A stretch of DNA of 64,000 bases from Roridomyces roridus (GCA_029378245.1 JARKIF010000020.1:434001-498000); one strand, 5' to 3'; shown: positions 20,937 through 32,415, counted from the stretch's first letter. A program made the numbers and translations. Notes: a model not told the origin generated them from the letters alone.

Positions 20937-22323
20937 CTAAGAAAACCCTCCGATGCCACCTTGTCTCCAGCCCTCCATCAGCCGCTTCCCCTTCTTTGCA
21001 TTCATAATCACAACCTCCAGTCCCGTTCCCGCGAGCGCTTTGAGACGCAATCCCGCACCCTTCATCCGAACTCGACCGAGGTACACCCCGACAAAACGAA
21101 GCCGCTGACAGCCCACTTGAACTGTGCATCGAGATTCCACCATATCAACGAAAGCATGGCGGTCAATCGTATCATTTCGATCGCCCCATGATAGCGAGGA
21201 GAGGCACGGGCCGTATATGGGCCCATCGGCATCCGTACGGACGGTGAGCGCTGAAACGAGTTCCGCGGTCTCCTCGGCAGGGCCCAGAAAATCGAGGGCG
21301 AGGTGTACAAGTTTGGGAGTGTCCTTCAGGATTGCGAGGATCCGCAGCGGCGAAGTAGAGCATTTGAACAGTGTGAGATGCGTTAGGACGCAGTGGGATG
21401 TGCTGATGAACGGGAGTACGTCCTCGATGGAGCCATGGGTTTGCAGCTCCTGCAAGGCTGGGGCGTCGATGTGGGAGAGAAAGGAGGTGTCTGTGACGAC
21501 GAGGCGAAGCAGATGGACGAGTGATACGACCCCGATGTGTGGCTTTGGCTCCGGCTCCTCTTCGCTGCTCGAGGATGCGTCTTGATCGCCGCCGCCGTAA
21601 TAGGCGGCATCGCATCCGTAATGATACCAGGTATCCTCATAACGATTCTTGGGCCCTACGGGTGTGAAGTCGATATCGCAGTGATGTTCTCCCATGGGAT
21701 ATCAATCTGAGGAACAGATACCCTCCCTTTGCCACCAAGGACGACTTTTCGCAGATTGGTCGCCCCTTTGAACAGCGCCTCGTACTCTGCGGCGACTCTG
21801 GACGTGCGCCAGCCGCTGAATTTGAGCACCTGAAGTAGTGGCAGCGCTCCCAAATTCTTCAACTCCTCCGGCGGCGGGTATACACAATCGAAATGGATAT
21901 GCAGAGAACGCCATCTGGCACAATTCTCCACGATCTTTCGCAAAGATGGCGAGTCGTCGATACACCGCGTTGTCGTCCATCGGAGCAAGATGTCTATGGT
22001 GGTATTGGGACCGGCACGGTCTAGCAGGAGATCGATGTATTTCTTCTGCCTACGTTCCCCGTATGAGGCTGAGAGCACGATGTTGCTCCATAGCGGTATG
22101 CCAGGGCGATTGTGCGCCACTGGCTGCAGATCTGTCCCAGGATCAATGGAGAGTCCAGTTGAGTGCAGGAGCGATGACGGCGATGGCTCCTGCGTGACCA
22201 TGTCCCAGGAAGGGGAGGTGCGTCCTCCTTGAGCGCGGGTAGAGACAAGAGGAAAATGTAGCATAGAATCTCGGGGAACAAGCATGAGATTGGGGACGAG
22301 GCGGCAGAGGAGGTGGGTAACAA
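20937..22323 (-). pseudogene. F-box-like protein gene, frame broken twice
   Basis: Frame 1 from the ATG at 22323 gives an F-box start (L-F-P-E-I-L-C-Y-I-F-L) and the block D-S-P-L-I-L-G-Q-I-C-S-Q-W-R-T-I-A-L-A. The block should run into P-L-W-S-N-I-V-L; that text is found, but in another frame starting at about 22095, with no room for an intron. The second frame runs to about 21665, where a third frame continues with Leu-rich repeat text to 20937. Each part alone looks conserved, so either the gene decayed recently or the assembly has base-level indels. The segment around 21660-21560, acidic and Ser-rich, could also hide an unrecognised intron. Related to the F-box genes at 10820 and 16083. 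Confidence 0.6.
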
Positions 22324-22794
22324 GCTCGGGATGATGATGAGCTCCCCGATTAGCCCCTATGCTCCCGATGGACACATACCTTGGTAAGTCCGTCGCCGTC
22401 GAACCCCAGGGGGAGGCCTGCGCAGAGTATCTCGCTGTGTGGACGAGGTATAATCCGGAGCTGAGGTGTGTGATGTTTGAGCAGGGGAGGACGTGGAGGA
22501 AGATGGGAGTGGGTGCGGGGACGTGGAGGGCTTGCCGGGCGTGAACAGGGATTAAAAGTCGTGAAATAGCAAAGTCAACCTCAACATTAGTAATTATTCA
22601 GATTTGCTGTCTCGAAGTAGCTCCAAGTTCGTTATGCCCTGATCGGAAATTCCGGCTGCTTATCGTAGTCGGCAGTACTTGGCATTACTTAGCATGTTAT
22701 GGAGTTCCGAAGATATCCGAACTGCTATTGGGTATCTAACGTGCCACCGTCAATGTCTTGACTAGTATATCGGTTCAGTACACCTGCTTGTCAT
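22324..22794. other. Upstream region of the broken F-box gene; nothing else seen
   Basis: The minus-strand frame stays open upstream of 22323 with a G+C-rich Ala/Pro/His text and a possible donor at about 22374 (GTATGT), so a short 5' exon is possible but unproven. The rest is AT-rich without features. Confidence 0.3.
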
Positions 22795-22955
22795 GATCGC
22801 AGAGTTTTGGCTAGTCCGCGGGAGAGCAGGGTTCGACTCCCTGGTCGAGAGTTGCTTTTGACTCCCGGGTTCCTCTGGTTGATTTTTTAAAAAAATACTC
22901 AAGTGTCACAGGGTGAGGCAGCACCGGGAATCAAACCTTCGGATCTGCTTGAACG
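22795..22955. repeat. Two tRNA-like motifs flanking a T/A run
   Basis: A plus-strand B-box GGGTTCGACTCCC inside a 5-bp CAGGG..CCCTG T-stem lies at about 22829-22845. A minus-strand B-box GGTTTGATTCC lies at about 22927-22937, followed on that strand by a run of seven T (complement of 22890-22896). The hAT-like MITE is inserted just beyond the second unit. No 5' half matching a tRNA acceptor stem was found. Confidence 0.4.
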
Positions 22956-23578
22956 TTGACTTCTAGTGATGTTCAGGGCCGGGCTTGAGCCCGAAAGCCC
23001 GACCAAGCCCGGCCCGGGCTTCATCAAGCCCAGCCTGGCCCGACATCAGGCTTGACAGGGCCCAGGGCTCGGGCTTGGGAAATCTCAGGCCCGCTGAAGC
23101 CCGCCAGGCCCGGGCTCGGCTGTGTATCAGGCAGGCCGAATCACCGGCGCTCGGCAAGCTCTCCGGCGCCTGGTTATCACTTGCCGAGTGTCATTTGCTG
23201 CCGAACAGGTGAGTTGACTCACCCATATTCAGAATATTCTCTGATCTGCTCCAAGATCAGGCTTCGGCTCCTGCCGGCATGACTCCACGCACGGGAAGAG
23301 TGCATGTTTTGCCTGATCCAGCCTTTATCTTGCAATGCAAGTTGAATCAGCCACAGGCAATGCAAGAGATACATTTACACCCAATCTTTAAGCAAGTCTC
23401 CTAGTAGAAAAAAAAAAACTTGTACCAAGCCCAGGCTCGAGCCCGGGCTTGAGGCTTGGGCCGGGCTTGATGCGGGCTCGGGCTCGGGCTCGGCAAATGT
23501 CAAGCCCAAGCCTGCCAAAGCCCAGCCCAAGCCCGGGCTTTTAGGCCCAGCCCGGCCCTGAACATCACTATTGACTTC
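22956..23578. mobile_element. hAT-like MITE, non-autonomous, with 8-bp target duplication
   Basis: The element is 22964-23570 (607 bp), flanked by perfect TTGACTTC copies at 22956-22963 and 23571-23578. The ends are inverted: TAGTGATGTTCAGGGCCGGG at the left and its reverse complement at the right. The subterminal regions are full of GCCCGGGCTTG-type words in both orientations, giving long-range self-pairing. The middle is less GC-rich and has no transposase ORF. The first eight bases match those of the MITE at 208-569, pointing to related hAT-type transposases acting in trans. Confidence 0.88.
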
Positions 23579-23607
23579 AGAAATGGCGTCGAAGAATAAA
23601 TCTCGGG

Positions 23608-24158
23608 TCTTGTTCTGCGCTTCGTTTGCGTCTGGAAATCGAAAAGAATTTCGGGGCAGCCACAGAGATTCAGTGGGGGTGGAGGAGCAGCGGAAGATTC
23701 AACTTCTCGAACCGCTGATCTCCAGGTCGTAGGGCGATGGTGAGGCGTGAGAATGAACCCCCAACCACCACCCTACCTGTGTACTGCCCCACAGGCCATT
23801 GAGAAGCTGATGGAGATGATTGAAGGCGAGGGCGGGCGGGAAAAGTTTTGGACACTCTGGAGGGTGGATTCGTCGATGTAGGCGTTGCATGGCACGAAGT
23901 GCTGGCAGATGATTGTGGTGCGATGAGAGGTGCGGATCACGGATCACATGTCACTCCGCTGTCACAAGAACCCGTCCTGCTTTCACAAGCTCATCAGTAC
24001 TTCACTCTTGTTCTGCGCTTCGTTTGCGTCTGGAAATCGAAAAGAATTTCGGGGCAGCCACAGAGATTCAGTGGGGGTGGAGGAGCAGCGGAAGATTCAA
24101 CTTCTCGAACCGCTGATCTCCAGGTCGTAGGGCGATGGTGAGGCGTGAGAATGAACCC
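23608..24158 (+). repeat. Perfect 153-bp direct repeat, offset 398 bp
   Basis: Bases 23608-23760 recur at 24006-24158 with no difference seen and no indel (constant offset of 398). The 245 bp between the copies is unique. The repeated text has no convincing ORF. Identity this high points to a recent local duplication, or to an assembly duplication. Together copy and spacer form one and a half units of a 398-bp tandem repeat. Confidence 0.85.
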
Positions 24159-25089
24159 AAAACGAAGACGCCAGACGAGGGCATCATCAACGCCCACGGC
24201 TAACCCAATGAGTAAGCGGCGAAGAATCAATTCCTTCTATTCGTGTGAGATAATTGTGCCGCTCCGATGCGACACTGAAGCCAAATCCCAAAAGAAAGGG
24301 AAGTCAATCTTGTCAAACGGGGCGCGGATATGACGTGAAGGCAGATTAAACCGACATTGACCAGAGGAACTGTTGTCCGCTAGTTAGAATGAATCAAACA
24401 CGGCAGAACCGCCACCGTGTTCTTGCGACATTTCGATAGTCAAGACACAACACCGGCGGGACCTTGGAATCGAACTTGGCTCACACCAACGTTAACCTTG
24501 TGTAGTCCCAGGGTAGATAATAACCCGGTGTAATACAAAGGCCAGCTGTGGGAACCTCATGCTGAAAGGATGGGTCAATTCCCGAGACAGGGAGAGTCAG
24601 AACACAAGACAGCAAGGACCGAAAATCAAGTTTTGCCGAGTGTAATGTGGTGTGCGATACGTTGATGATGAGGAATCGAGCCAAACGATGGCTGAGATAA
24701 CAGTGCCCTCGATAATTACTCGATGAAAACAGGCGATGAGGGTCAGCCAAGAGAACGCAAGAGCTCGAGGAGTTCCCTTTGGTCGTAGGGTGAATCAGGC
24801 TCAACTTCCCTGTTGGGATAGTCCTAAGCTGTAAGGCGCTTGAATAGGCCTCGTGGTTAAATAGGCGACGAACAGCAAACGAATAAGGTCAGACTCAATG
24901 AACATATCTGGCCAAGTCAAGTGACCAGAAAACGAATGAAATAGAGCAGTGGTAGGGTTCAACTAAGTTGCACCACTGATCTCTACCGCACGCAACACAG
25001 GTGGTTAGATGGACTCGACGGAGAGCAAATTTGAGTGGAAGAGTGGAGCACGCTCGGAACCACGATAAGAAAGTGCGGCATGCTTTCGA
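24159..25089. other. Repeat-derived stretch without a gene
   Basis: A weak minus-strand B-box-like motif lies at about 24460-24472. Short ORFs only. Confidence 0.4.
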
Positions 25090-26156
25090 TGAAAAGAGGC
25101 ATGGATGATGAACCCAGGTGATCACAAAGACATGGACGTGAAGGCCCTCAAAGGGAAAGAAGCGTTCGATAATGAGCACCCGGTGCTCGAAGACCAGCCA
25201 TTTATATGTGCAGAAAAACTGCCATCAATGGCAAGTCACAGGCTCCTCAACCACGAGTCAGGGTGCAATCCAGCTCTCGATGGCCTGGATGCGTAGAAAA
25301 TGAAAGAACAAACCAAAATCTGAAGTGCTTCCGATAGCGGAGATCACCAAGCTCTCAATGGCACAGCGAGAAACAGCTGAATCCAGCATTTGAGGGCATC
25401 CTAAATTGGGCACTCGATGGCCACGAGTTCAACACTGTTGAAAGCCGAGGAGGAAGGCAGTTAGTTGGTGGCAAGAAAGTCGACATTTTTTTTTTTTTTC
25501 TTTTTTTTTTTTGATAGAAAAGGAAGGGCATATATGCTTGGGATGAGTGGGCACTCGAAGGCCAAAAAACACGAAGATATGGATATAGATGTGAAACGCC
25601 GTAGATGGCAAGGAACATGTTTGATAACAAATACCCGGCGCTCGAAGACCAGGATTTGTGACATGCAAATAAAATGCCGTCGATGGCAAATCACCTCTTC
25701 AAAGATAAGGCACGAAGCAATCCGGGGGTCGACGAGATGAATGTGTGGTAGAGCGATGGAACCTCAATAACCGCAGGGTGCCACACCTTCGCTAGTAGAC
25801 AGACAGAGACACAGGGCTAAGTTGCTAACATAGAGCACGCTTGCGGTTTTGATAGCAAAGGCAGGGTGTATATGCTTGGGAAGAGTGGCACTCGAAGGCC
25901 AGAAAACACGAAGATATGGATGTGAAAGGCCGTGGATGGTAAGGAACATGTTTGATAACAAATACCCGGCGCTCGAAGACCAGGATTTGTGACATGCAAA
26001 TAAAATGCCGGAGTCGATGGCAAATCACCTCTTCAAAGATAAGGCTGAGACACGAAGCAATCCGGGGGTCGACAAGATGAATGCGTGGTAGAGTGAAGGA
26101 ACCTCAATAACCACAGGGTGCTACACCTTCGCTAGTAGACAGAGAGACAGGGCTAA
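25090..26156 (+). repeat. Three-copy imperfect tandem array, period about 340 bp
   Basis: Two close copies lie at about 25511-25820 and 25849-26156, offset 336-338 bp. They share, among others, TATATGCTTGGG, CCCGGCGCTCGAAGACCAGG and ACAGGGCTAA. A third, more diverged copy is recognisable at about 25100-25290 (AAGACATGGACGTGAAGG .. CGGTGCTCGAAGACCAG). A T-rich tract (about 25487-25512, interrupted by one C) stands just before the second copy. No coding capacity. It may be a minisatellite-like decay product of a retroposon, given the T tract. Confidence 0.7.
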
Positions 26157-26212
26157 CATAGAGCAATCCAATCCCTCCCTCCCGCGAAATCTATGAACCC
26201 AGCCTATACCAA

Positions 26213-27064
26213 TCAATCCACCCCACTTTCATGCTCCTGCCCAGAGGCATCATACGAAGGCGGCAACAACTGTTCCCTCAGCCTCCTCACCTCCTCCTCC
26301 AACGCGTCGCGCGACGCTCGCGAAGCCGGGGACGCTTGCGCCCGAGTCGACGACGGCGCAGATATTGGCGTGCTCTTCATGGTCCCTATTCGATCCTGCC
26401 GCAGCTTCGACGGGAGGGGATTAATGACGCTGCTACCACCGCTTAAATCAGAACTCGGAGTCGACACCGAGGATGGGGGGACTGCAGCTAAGTACAATGA
26501 TGAGATTCACGCCATAATTCATCGAGAGTGAGGGAGAGAGGCACGCACCATCGCTCCACACCACACTCGTACTAGTCCCTGCAACGAACGGATCCACCTC
26601 CAGCATATCGTTATCCCGGCGGCGAGGAGCCACAGTCGGGCTCTCATCGTCTGCGAAGGCCGCGGCAGCGCGTCGTCTACGCCTAGATATATAACAACAC
26701 ACGCCGAGAAGGATGAGGAGGACGGCCACTCCGCCAACGACTCCCCCTGCAATCGCTCCAACGGGAGTGCTGGAAGCTGCAGCAGCACTCGTTTGGGATG
26801 CCCCCGCGGTGGTATTCGATGAAGATCCGTCAAGAGTCGTCGTCGATGCGGCGCTCTGCACTGACGCACTCGACGTGGAAGCAGGACTGGAGATCGTAGC
26901 CCTACACAAACCCGCTAGATTCAGCAAACTCATAGAAGTGATGCGAAGAGATGAACGTACGAGGCAGGAGACACGATATCAATGACGGCGTCCGCAACAG
27001 CCCCTCTGAAGAACTCGAATTGTACCGTGTATTGTCTTCGTAACGCCGGTGAGTTCGGATGCGC
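26213..27064 (-). CDS. Single-pass membrane protein with Ser/Thr-rich ectodomain (5' end unresolved)
   Basis: Three 3' exons are clear: 27064-26961, 26901-26549 and 26487-26213 (introns 59 and 61 nt). They encode about 243 residues in one frame; the first exon(s) with the start and probable signal peptide could not be joined in phase. Order of parts: a short ectodomain with Y-T-V-Q-F-E-F-F and V-I-D-I-V-S-P-A-S; a Ser/Thr/Ala-rich stalk; a transmembrane segment G-A-I-A-G-G-V-V-G-G-V-A-V-L-L-I-L-L-G-V; a stop-transfer run S-R-R-R-R-R; and a cytoplasmic tail with V-D-P-F and a short E-E-E-V-R-R-L-R-E-Q-L helix. This is the layout of Mid2/SKG6-like cell-surface proteins common in agaricomycetes, possibly wall sensors. 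That role is inferred from layout only. Confidence 0.6.
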
Positions 27065-27859
27065 CTGTAAGATGTACTCGGCCACTTACCCGGGAGCGAG
27101 ATTCGATCAGTGAAACGGCGCTCAGAGAATGCTTGGTATGTGCTTACCACAAGTGCAAAGTCTCAAAGACATGGCCCTCGGGGTGCGCCCGATACAGGCA
27201 TGGCGAGCAGCCGTGTTTTGAAGCCAATTTTGGCATTTCACAGGCGAAGTTGGCCGTAGTGCGTCACGTAGGGCAATGGGAAGCGTCCAGTACAACGGTG
27301 AGTGGTAGCCTGGGATCCTACGAGCATAACGAGTATGAAAACACAAGAAACGGCGGCGTGGTCGTGGAGGGAGAGGCGATTGACTGCCAGCGATCCCACG
27401 TCAAAATAAGAAACCACGTGTTTCGGACATCCGCCCCGGTTGTTGGCAGGCACAACATCACGTCAACTCCACCAATCAGGCCCAATTTCGGTTTGCGACG
27501 AGCCATGGATATCCCTTCCAACATGCGACTACGAGTAGGCAAGAATATTCAACCTACAGGCTTGTACGGAGCAAGTGGCCAGGTGGCCTGTGCGGCCAGG
27601 TGGGGGGTCCCATATAGTAATGGTTTCCATTCCGAGTAGTTGCCCACCCAAGCCCGTGTACATACTGCATGGATGAGCAATCTATTTTCTCAGAGATGAA
27701 CTAGGAGACCGTCGCATGGAGCGATTAATTGGGTACGGGTGTCTCCCTGAATGTTGAACCCGCCGCGCTGCGCCGCAGATCCGGATAAATATTATGAATA
27801 TGATCGCAGAGTGTGTCCATGTAATACAAAACGGATGGCCTGGACCAGACGCACTCAGA
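27065..27859. other. Unresolved 5' part of the membrane protein gene and intergenic DNA
   Basis: On the minus strand at about 27340-27310 the text A-V-S-C-V-F-I-L-V-M-L-V-G-S-Q-A resembles a signal peptide and may be the start of the 26213-27064 gene, but no in-phase splice to exon 27064 was found. The rest, up to the G-alpha stop codon, has no feature. Confidence 0.3.
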
Positions 27860-29431
27860 TCAAATCAACCCTGACTCCTTCAAATGCATCTTCAACATAA
27901 TATCCTGCACCGCACTGAGCACAACTAGGGTAATTCCAGTCAGCTTCCCGCAATCTTCACCCAGAGAGAGAGAGAACAACACGCACATTTAATCTGCTGC
28001 GTATCAGTCGCACACGTATAATGCGTAAAAATCTGCTTCGTCAACACGCGTTTATTCAGCGAGATAAACTTGTGCCGAAAGTACTCGCACGCGGCGTCGT
28101 AGTTGTTACCCCCGCTGTAATCTTTGTAAAATGCACCGAGCGGACTCCAGGGCAGTTTCTCTCTCAACAGGTCGGTTTTGTTAAGGAAGAGGATGATGCT
28201 CGACTTTTGGAACCATCGCGAGTTGCAGATGGATTCGAAGAGCGTGAGGGCTTCATCCATGCGGTTCTGCACATGATTTGGATTTAAACATGGACAAGCG
28301 CGCGGAGGAGAGGGACAAGACGCACCACTGAACGATCCTCCGAGAGTCTCTGATCGTACTCGGACAGACCAACTAGAAAGACGAGAGCAGCGACGTTCTC
28401 GAAGCAATGCACCCATTTCCGCCGTTCGGAGCGCTGCCCGCCGACGTCGAATATTCGGTACGTTAGTTCGCCGATCTGCAGGGATGAGTATCAGATCCGG
28501 TTCACAACCGCACTTCCCAGTTCTAATGCACCTTAAACTTGGTCTCTGTGATCCCTGTAGTCTTGACCTACACAGCGCATAGCATAAATCAATCGTCTCT
28601 TGGAAGGGAGATCCGAATACTCACCCTCGTTCGCAAGATATCTTGATCTGAGGGTATATACTCTGGTGCAGACAGCCGGTCGAGCTCTTTGAAATAATAC
28701 TCCGCCGAATCGATGAGTTGAAATTCGCGCGACCTGCGTACGGCTTCCTTGATTCCAGGATCTTACAAATGAAATGGAGTTTAGAGCCACGAATCAAAGG
28801 GGTAGGGACCTCGCACCGTTCCACAGTTCCCTCAACGCATCCGAGATCTCCCATGGTAGCAAGTTGCCCTCGAATTGTGCGGGGAGAGCGAGAAGTGCCG
28901 CGCGGTGCGGGTCTTTCTCCGGTGCGAGGGTGATCCCGAGATCAGACAGTGCTTCGAGAATGGTCCTGTCAACGTTGAATGTCGCATCAGTCTACGTAAA
29001 CGCTATGTCCGATGGGCGGGGCGCCAGGTTGATGCACCCCTGGGGCCGTGTAAATAGAAACTCACCGCATACTCTGTATGGTATTCGCAAACACGATCTC
29101 CCTGTACGCATCCCTCTCAATTGCATTGAACCCATTCAGATGTATAAGCTTGAATTGCTTCAATACCGTCGACTTGCCTGTGTAAGGTGGAAAATGAATG
29201 ACGTATGACAAGCAAGGAGGACGAGACCACGACTCACCCGAGTCCCCAGCCCCCAAGAGAAGCATCTTGATTTCATGCTTGAGCCGCTCGCGGTCTTTCT
29301 TGATTCCGGTATCGATTGCGTCGTTTCCTGGTGGCGTATGTCAGCCACGACGGAGAGGCCGGAGAGGGCAGGGCAGACGCACGAGATTTAGCCTCCACCT
29401 CTGACGCCGATTTACTGCCCGCGCATCCCAT
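27860..29431 (-). CDS. Heterotrimeric G protein alpha subunit
   Basis: Nine exons: 29431-29383, 29327-29238, 29177-29066, 28965-28817, 28761-28625, 28567-28532, 28475-28326, 28266-27987, 27924-27860. Total 1,068 nt, 355 aa, the usual length. All GTP-binding elements are present: P-loop G-A-G-D-S-G-K-S-T (the GK pair is rebuilt across intron 2), switch [24 protein letters not shown] and T-C-A-T-D-T. The start M-G-C carries the N-myristoylation Gly2 and palmitoylation Cys3 sites, so plasma-membrane anchoring is expected. The C-terminus K-E-S-G-L-I has Ser at the fourth-last position, where Gi-type fungal subunits have Cys. It relays signals from seven-helix receptors, such as those for pheromone or nutrients, to effectors; which receptor cannot be told. 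Confidence 0.93.
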
Positions 29432-30305
29432 TCTGAGTCGAGAGCCCGCCTGTTGACTCGGAGTGAACCCCAGTGGTGGGTCGAAAAAGGAGACCTTCGG
29501 GACAGGGGAATGCCACCGAGGCACTTTAGGGCACGGACGATGGGATAAGAGAAGCACCGGTGCTTCGGCGAGATGATTAATTCGGAACTTGATCATCAGC
29601 AACATCCAGTCACGGTAACAACCAGGCTTCGAACAGAATTAGATGTCTTTGATTGATGGGCCAAAAACTACCTGTTTTGAGCTCCTCTGCGCTTTTGCCC
29701 AGTCATCAATTAGGTCTGGGAAAAACAACTGTGTATCGGGTCAAATTGCAAAGGCAATCCCACTGTAATGGTTGCTAATCTAGCTTGACTTTGTTCTCTT
29801 TCATTAACTGTCATAGCTTCCTGCTTTATGAGTGCGCCTGGATGCTTTTATGAATCTCTCCGAAGGCCATTACGCACCTATCATAGGACATCATGATAGG
29901 CCGAGGTTCCAGCCTGCCGCACTGAATAGTGATAACTCCCGGTCCATGACAGCGAAGCAAATCGGCGAAAAGCTAGAACCACCGACCACATGCGTGTGTA
30001 AAAACGAGTGCAATTATAGGCTACTGCGCGCGTTTCCGAGAGAAGACTTCTGGGATCAGAGATGTGCCGCGGGAGGTGCTAAGTACTGCTGTATCTTCAA
30101 GTTGTACAACTGTTGAGCGCTGAGCTGCCTGCCACGTAGGGAGCATCGATGGTGTTGGACACGCCCGAGAAAAGATGCTCTCGACAAGATCCGCGAGCCG
30201 CGGAAAGTCGAACGAAATCGGACCCGGCCGATGCACATGATGTGCGGATCAAAAAAAAGATTGATCACAAGGTTTCCCAGGGACGGGGATTGAAATATCG
30301 CAAGA
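29432..30305. other. Upstream region of the G-alpha gene; no gene
   Basis: Short ORFs only. A weak tRNA-like motif (GGGGATTGAAATATC) at about 30276-30290. No TATA box was assigned. Confidence 0.4.
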
Positions 30306-32415
30306 CAAACGTTCTCGGATCACGGCATCTTGGCCCAGATCTATTTCAACAGGGAACGGTCAATCAAATTTTCGTGTTTGGCGAACGCTGCCGAGCTTTA
30401 GCCGTCGGCCAGCATGACAGCCAGGACTCCGGAGAAGTCAAGCGTGTTACGTAACAGATCATTACCTTTAGATAAGATTGGCTACATAGGGGCAAGACAC
30501 ATGGATTACTGACTGGCATTCACGCATCCGCTTTGTTGTCTTAGAGCCTCGCGGTTTGAGACCAGTTCCCGGGGCCTGGGAAACGCCGAGTAGAGCTGAA
30601 TGACAATTCAAAGGAATGCTGTTTCTGTGTGCCCCGGTGTTTAGGATTCAGATGTTCGTATAGTGGGGAGTAGGAATTGGAATTGACCTTGGGAGGTCAT
30701 TAACGGAAATAGTTAAACCTTTCTGTTCATCAATGAACGTACGGCTAGGCTACTGAGTGCTCCAGCCATCCGGGGGTGGACCGTGGTGGACCATTGTATA
30801 TCTTGTGCCGGCGAGCCCCTAGAGTTGAAAGGCAGGCTGTCCGTAAACGCTGTAATATTCAAGACCCACGCCAATACATCCCATCCGTTAATGTGTGACT
30901 ACAACAAACATAATAGAACTCACCATGAATCCGAGTTCGTTGGAGTTCGAGTTGGAAATAGACAGAGGTCGTGCTTCCACTGGACACAATTTTGAACTAA
31001 GAAATTCTTGAACCCAAATTGGACGGACCACTTTGCAAGGAGTTCCGTCGGGCCAATAGTGTATTTGATCTCGAAAGAGTGCGCGCCCGCAAATGACATG
31101 AACAGGTTTCTCAAGGGAATCAAAGAGGTCGAAAGAGGCGCGATGAATCTAACCTCTCCAGTCCGCTAACGTGCTTCTCGGGTCGCTTTCTCCCAAACCT
31201 TTTTTCCCCATGTTTTCTTTCCATGCACGGACTTGGCTAGCCTGGTAGTGAGAATATTCACATCGATATGCACTCGAGTCAACAAGGTTCGCTCCCACTC
31301 ATTCGGCGATCGAACCGATCTGGCCTCCCCGAGTCCATCGTCCGCCACACAACTGGTTCTAAGGTCACGAAGTTAGCTCAGTGGACGCGTCAATTGGCGC
31401 GTGAGTGTCGCAGCTCCCAGGCCATCGTCTGACGGGCGGCAGTTCTTGATTGCTATTGCGAGCACGCTGCGTACTCTGAATCCACTCAACCAGAGAGATA
31501 AATTACTAAATGTACAAGATCACTCACCTTCGTCCCCAACAAAAAGACACAATCAGCCCGCCTCTTTCAAGTCGTCCAGGGAAATTGCGAGCGTAAGAAA
31601 ATCAGAGGAGAGATATTGACTCACCAAATACAAAACCAAGCTTGCGTGGAAAGATATGATCGGTGAGAGAGATCCGTGCTCCAAAGAGGTGCCGTCTGAA
31701 AGGATGAATAGCAAGAACCCTCCCATGAAAGTAAGCAGTCACGAGCAGGATACCAGTGTCAAATTGAATTCAATCTGCGAGCTGCATTTCCGCCAATCCA
31801 GAGCAGCCATACTTGCTCCGAATAAGTAGTGAAAGTGGGTTGCATTGACATTGATTCGTCAGCGCGTCCAGTCAAAGTCAACTCACTTCAGAAGAAATGG
31901 AGTACTTGTCGCGAAACTGCCACTGTCTGCCAGTATTATCAATGAGTAGAGAAAAAAAAAGATCACAGAGCTCTTGCAGAGCTGGCGATTTTTGTGCAAA
32001 GTACATGGAGCCGAAGTAATAGATGCAAAAGACCGACGCACCCGAATGCTCTCTTTGATCTTGCCAAGCTCAGGCCCACCCGAGACTACTCAAGTCAAAC
32101 TGAAGTCCGAGTCTCCAACTCATTCGTAGGTAGACAGGACTTGCTATGTAGCTCAACGACGGCTCGTGCGGCTGATGGATTTGTTGAGCCGAATCAACGC
32201 GGACTCAGGACTGACCTAGATGCGTTACCTCGCCAGTTACACCAGTTACACTTGATGGGCGGAGGTGCCGACAGTAGTTGACGTCATTTACCGTAACGGT
32301 ATCGGGGTGCCCCGGGGTCCATGTTGGCCGGTCGGCTATGCATCGACAATCACGGAAATTTGATTGACCGTTCCCTGTTGCAATACAGATCTAGGCAGCC
32401 ACTGCGTTCCGAGGG
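30306..32415. repeat. Diverged inverted repeat pair enclosing about 1.9 kb
   Basis: About 110 bp at 30306-30430 recur inverted at about 32290-32415 with roughly three quarters identity. The core, around 30348-30372 and 32358-32382, is nearly perfect (CAGGGAACGGTCAATCAAAT). The enclosed DNA has only short ORFs. It may be the ends of an old DNA transposon, or two copies of one short repeat in opposite orientation; no target duplication was found. A tRNA A-box-like TTAGCTCAGTGG lies at about 31373 without a B-box. Confidence 0.4.

Noticed and set aside
25465..25740. 91-codon ORF with poly-Phe run
   Set aside because: It arises from the T tract and runs into the 340-bp repeat; not a protein gene.
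27049..27639. 196-codon plus-strand ORF
   Set aside because: Overlaps minus-strand exon 27064-26961 only at its start, has no domain, and its composition is unlike that of the real genes.
18106..29431. Mating-type B locus (pheromone gene plus G-alpha)
   Set aside because: No STE3-type receptor ORF or seven-helix text was seen. A pheromone gene alone does not prove a mating locus, and G-alpha genes are not usually part of it.
31366..31440. tRNA gene starting at an A-box TTAGCTCAGTGG
   Set aside because: No B-box or closing acceptor stem within the expected 70-90 nt.
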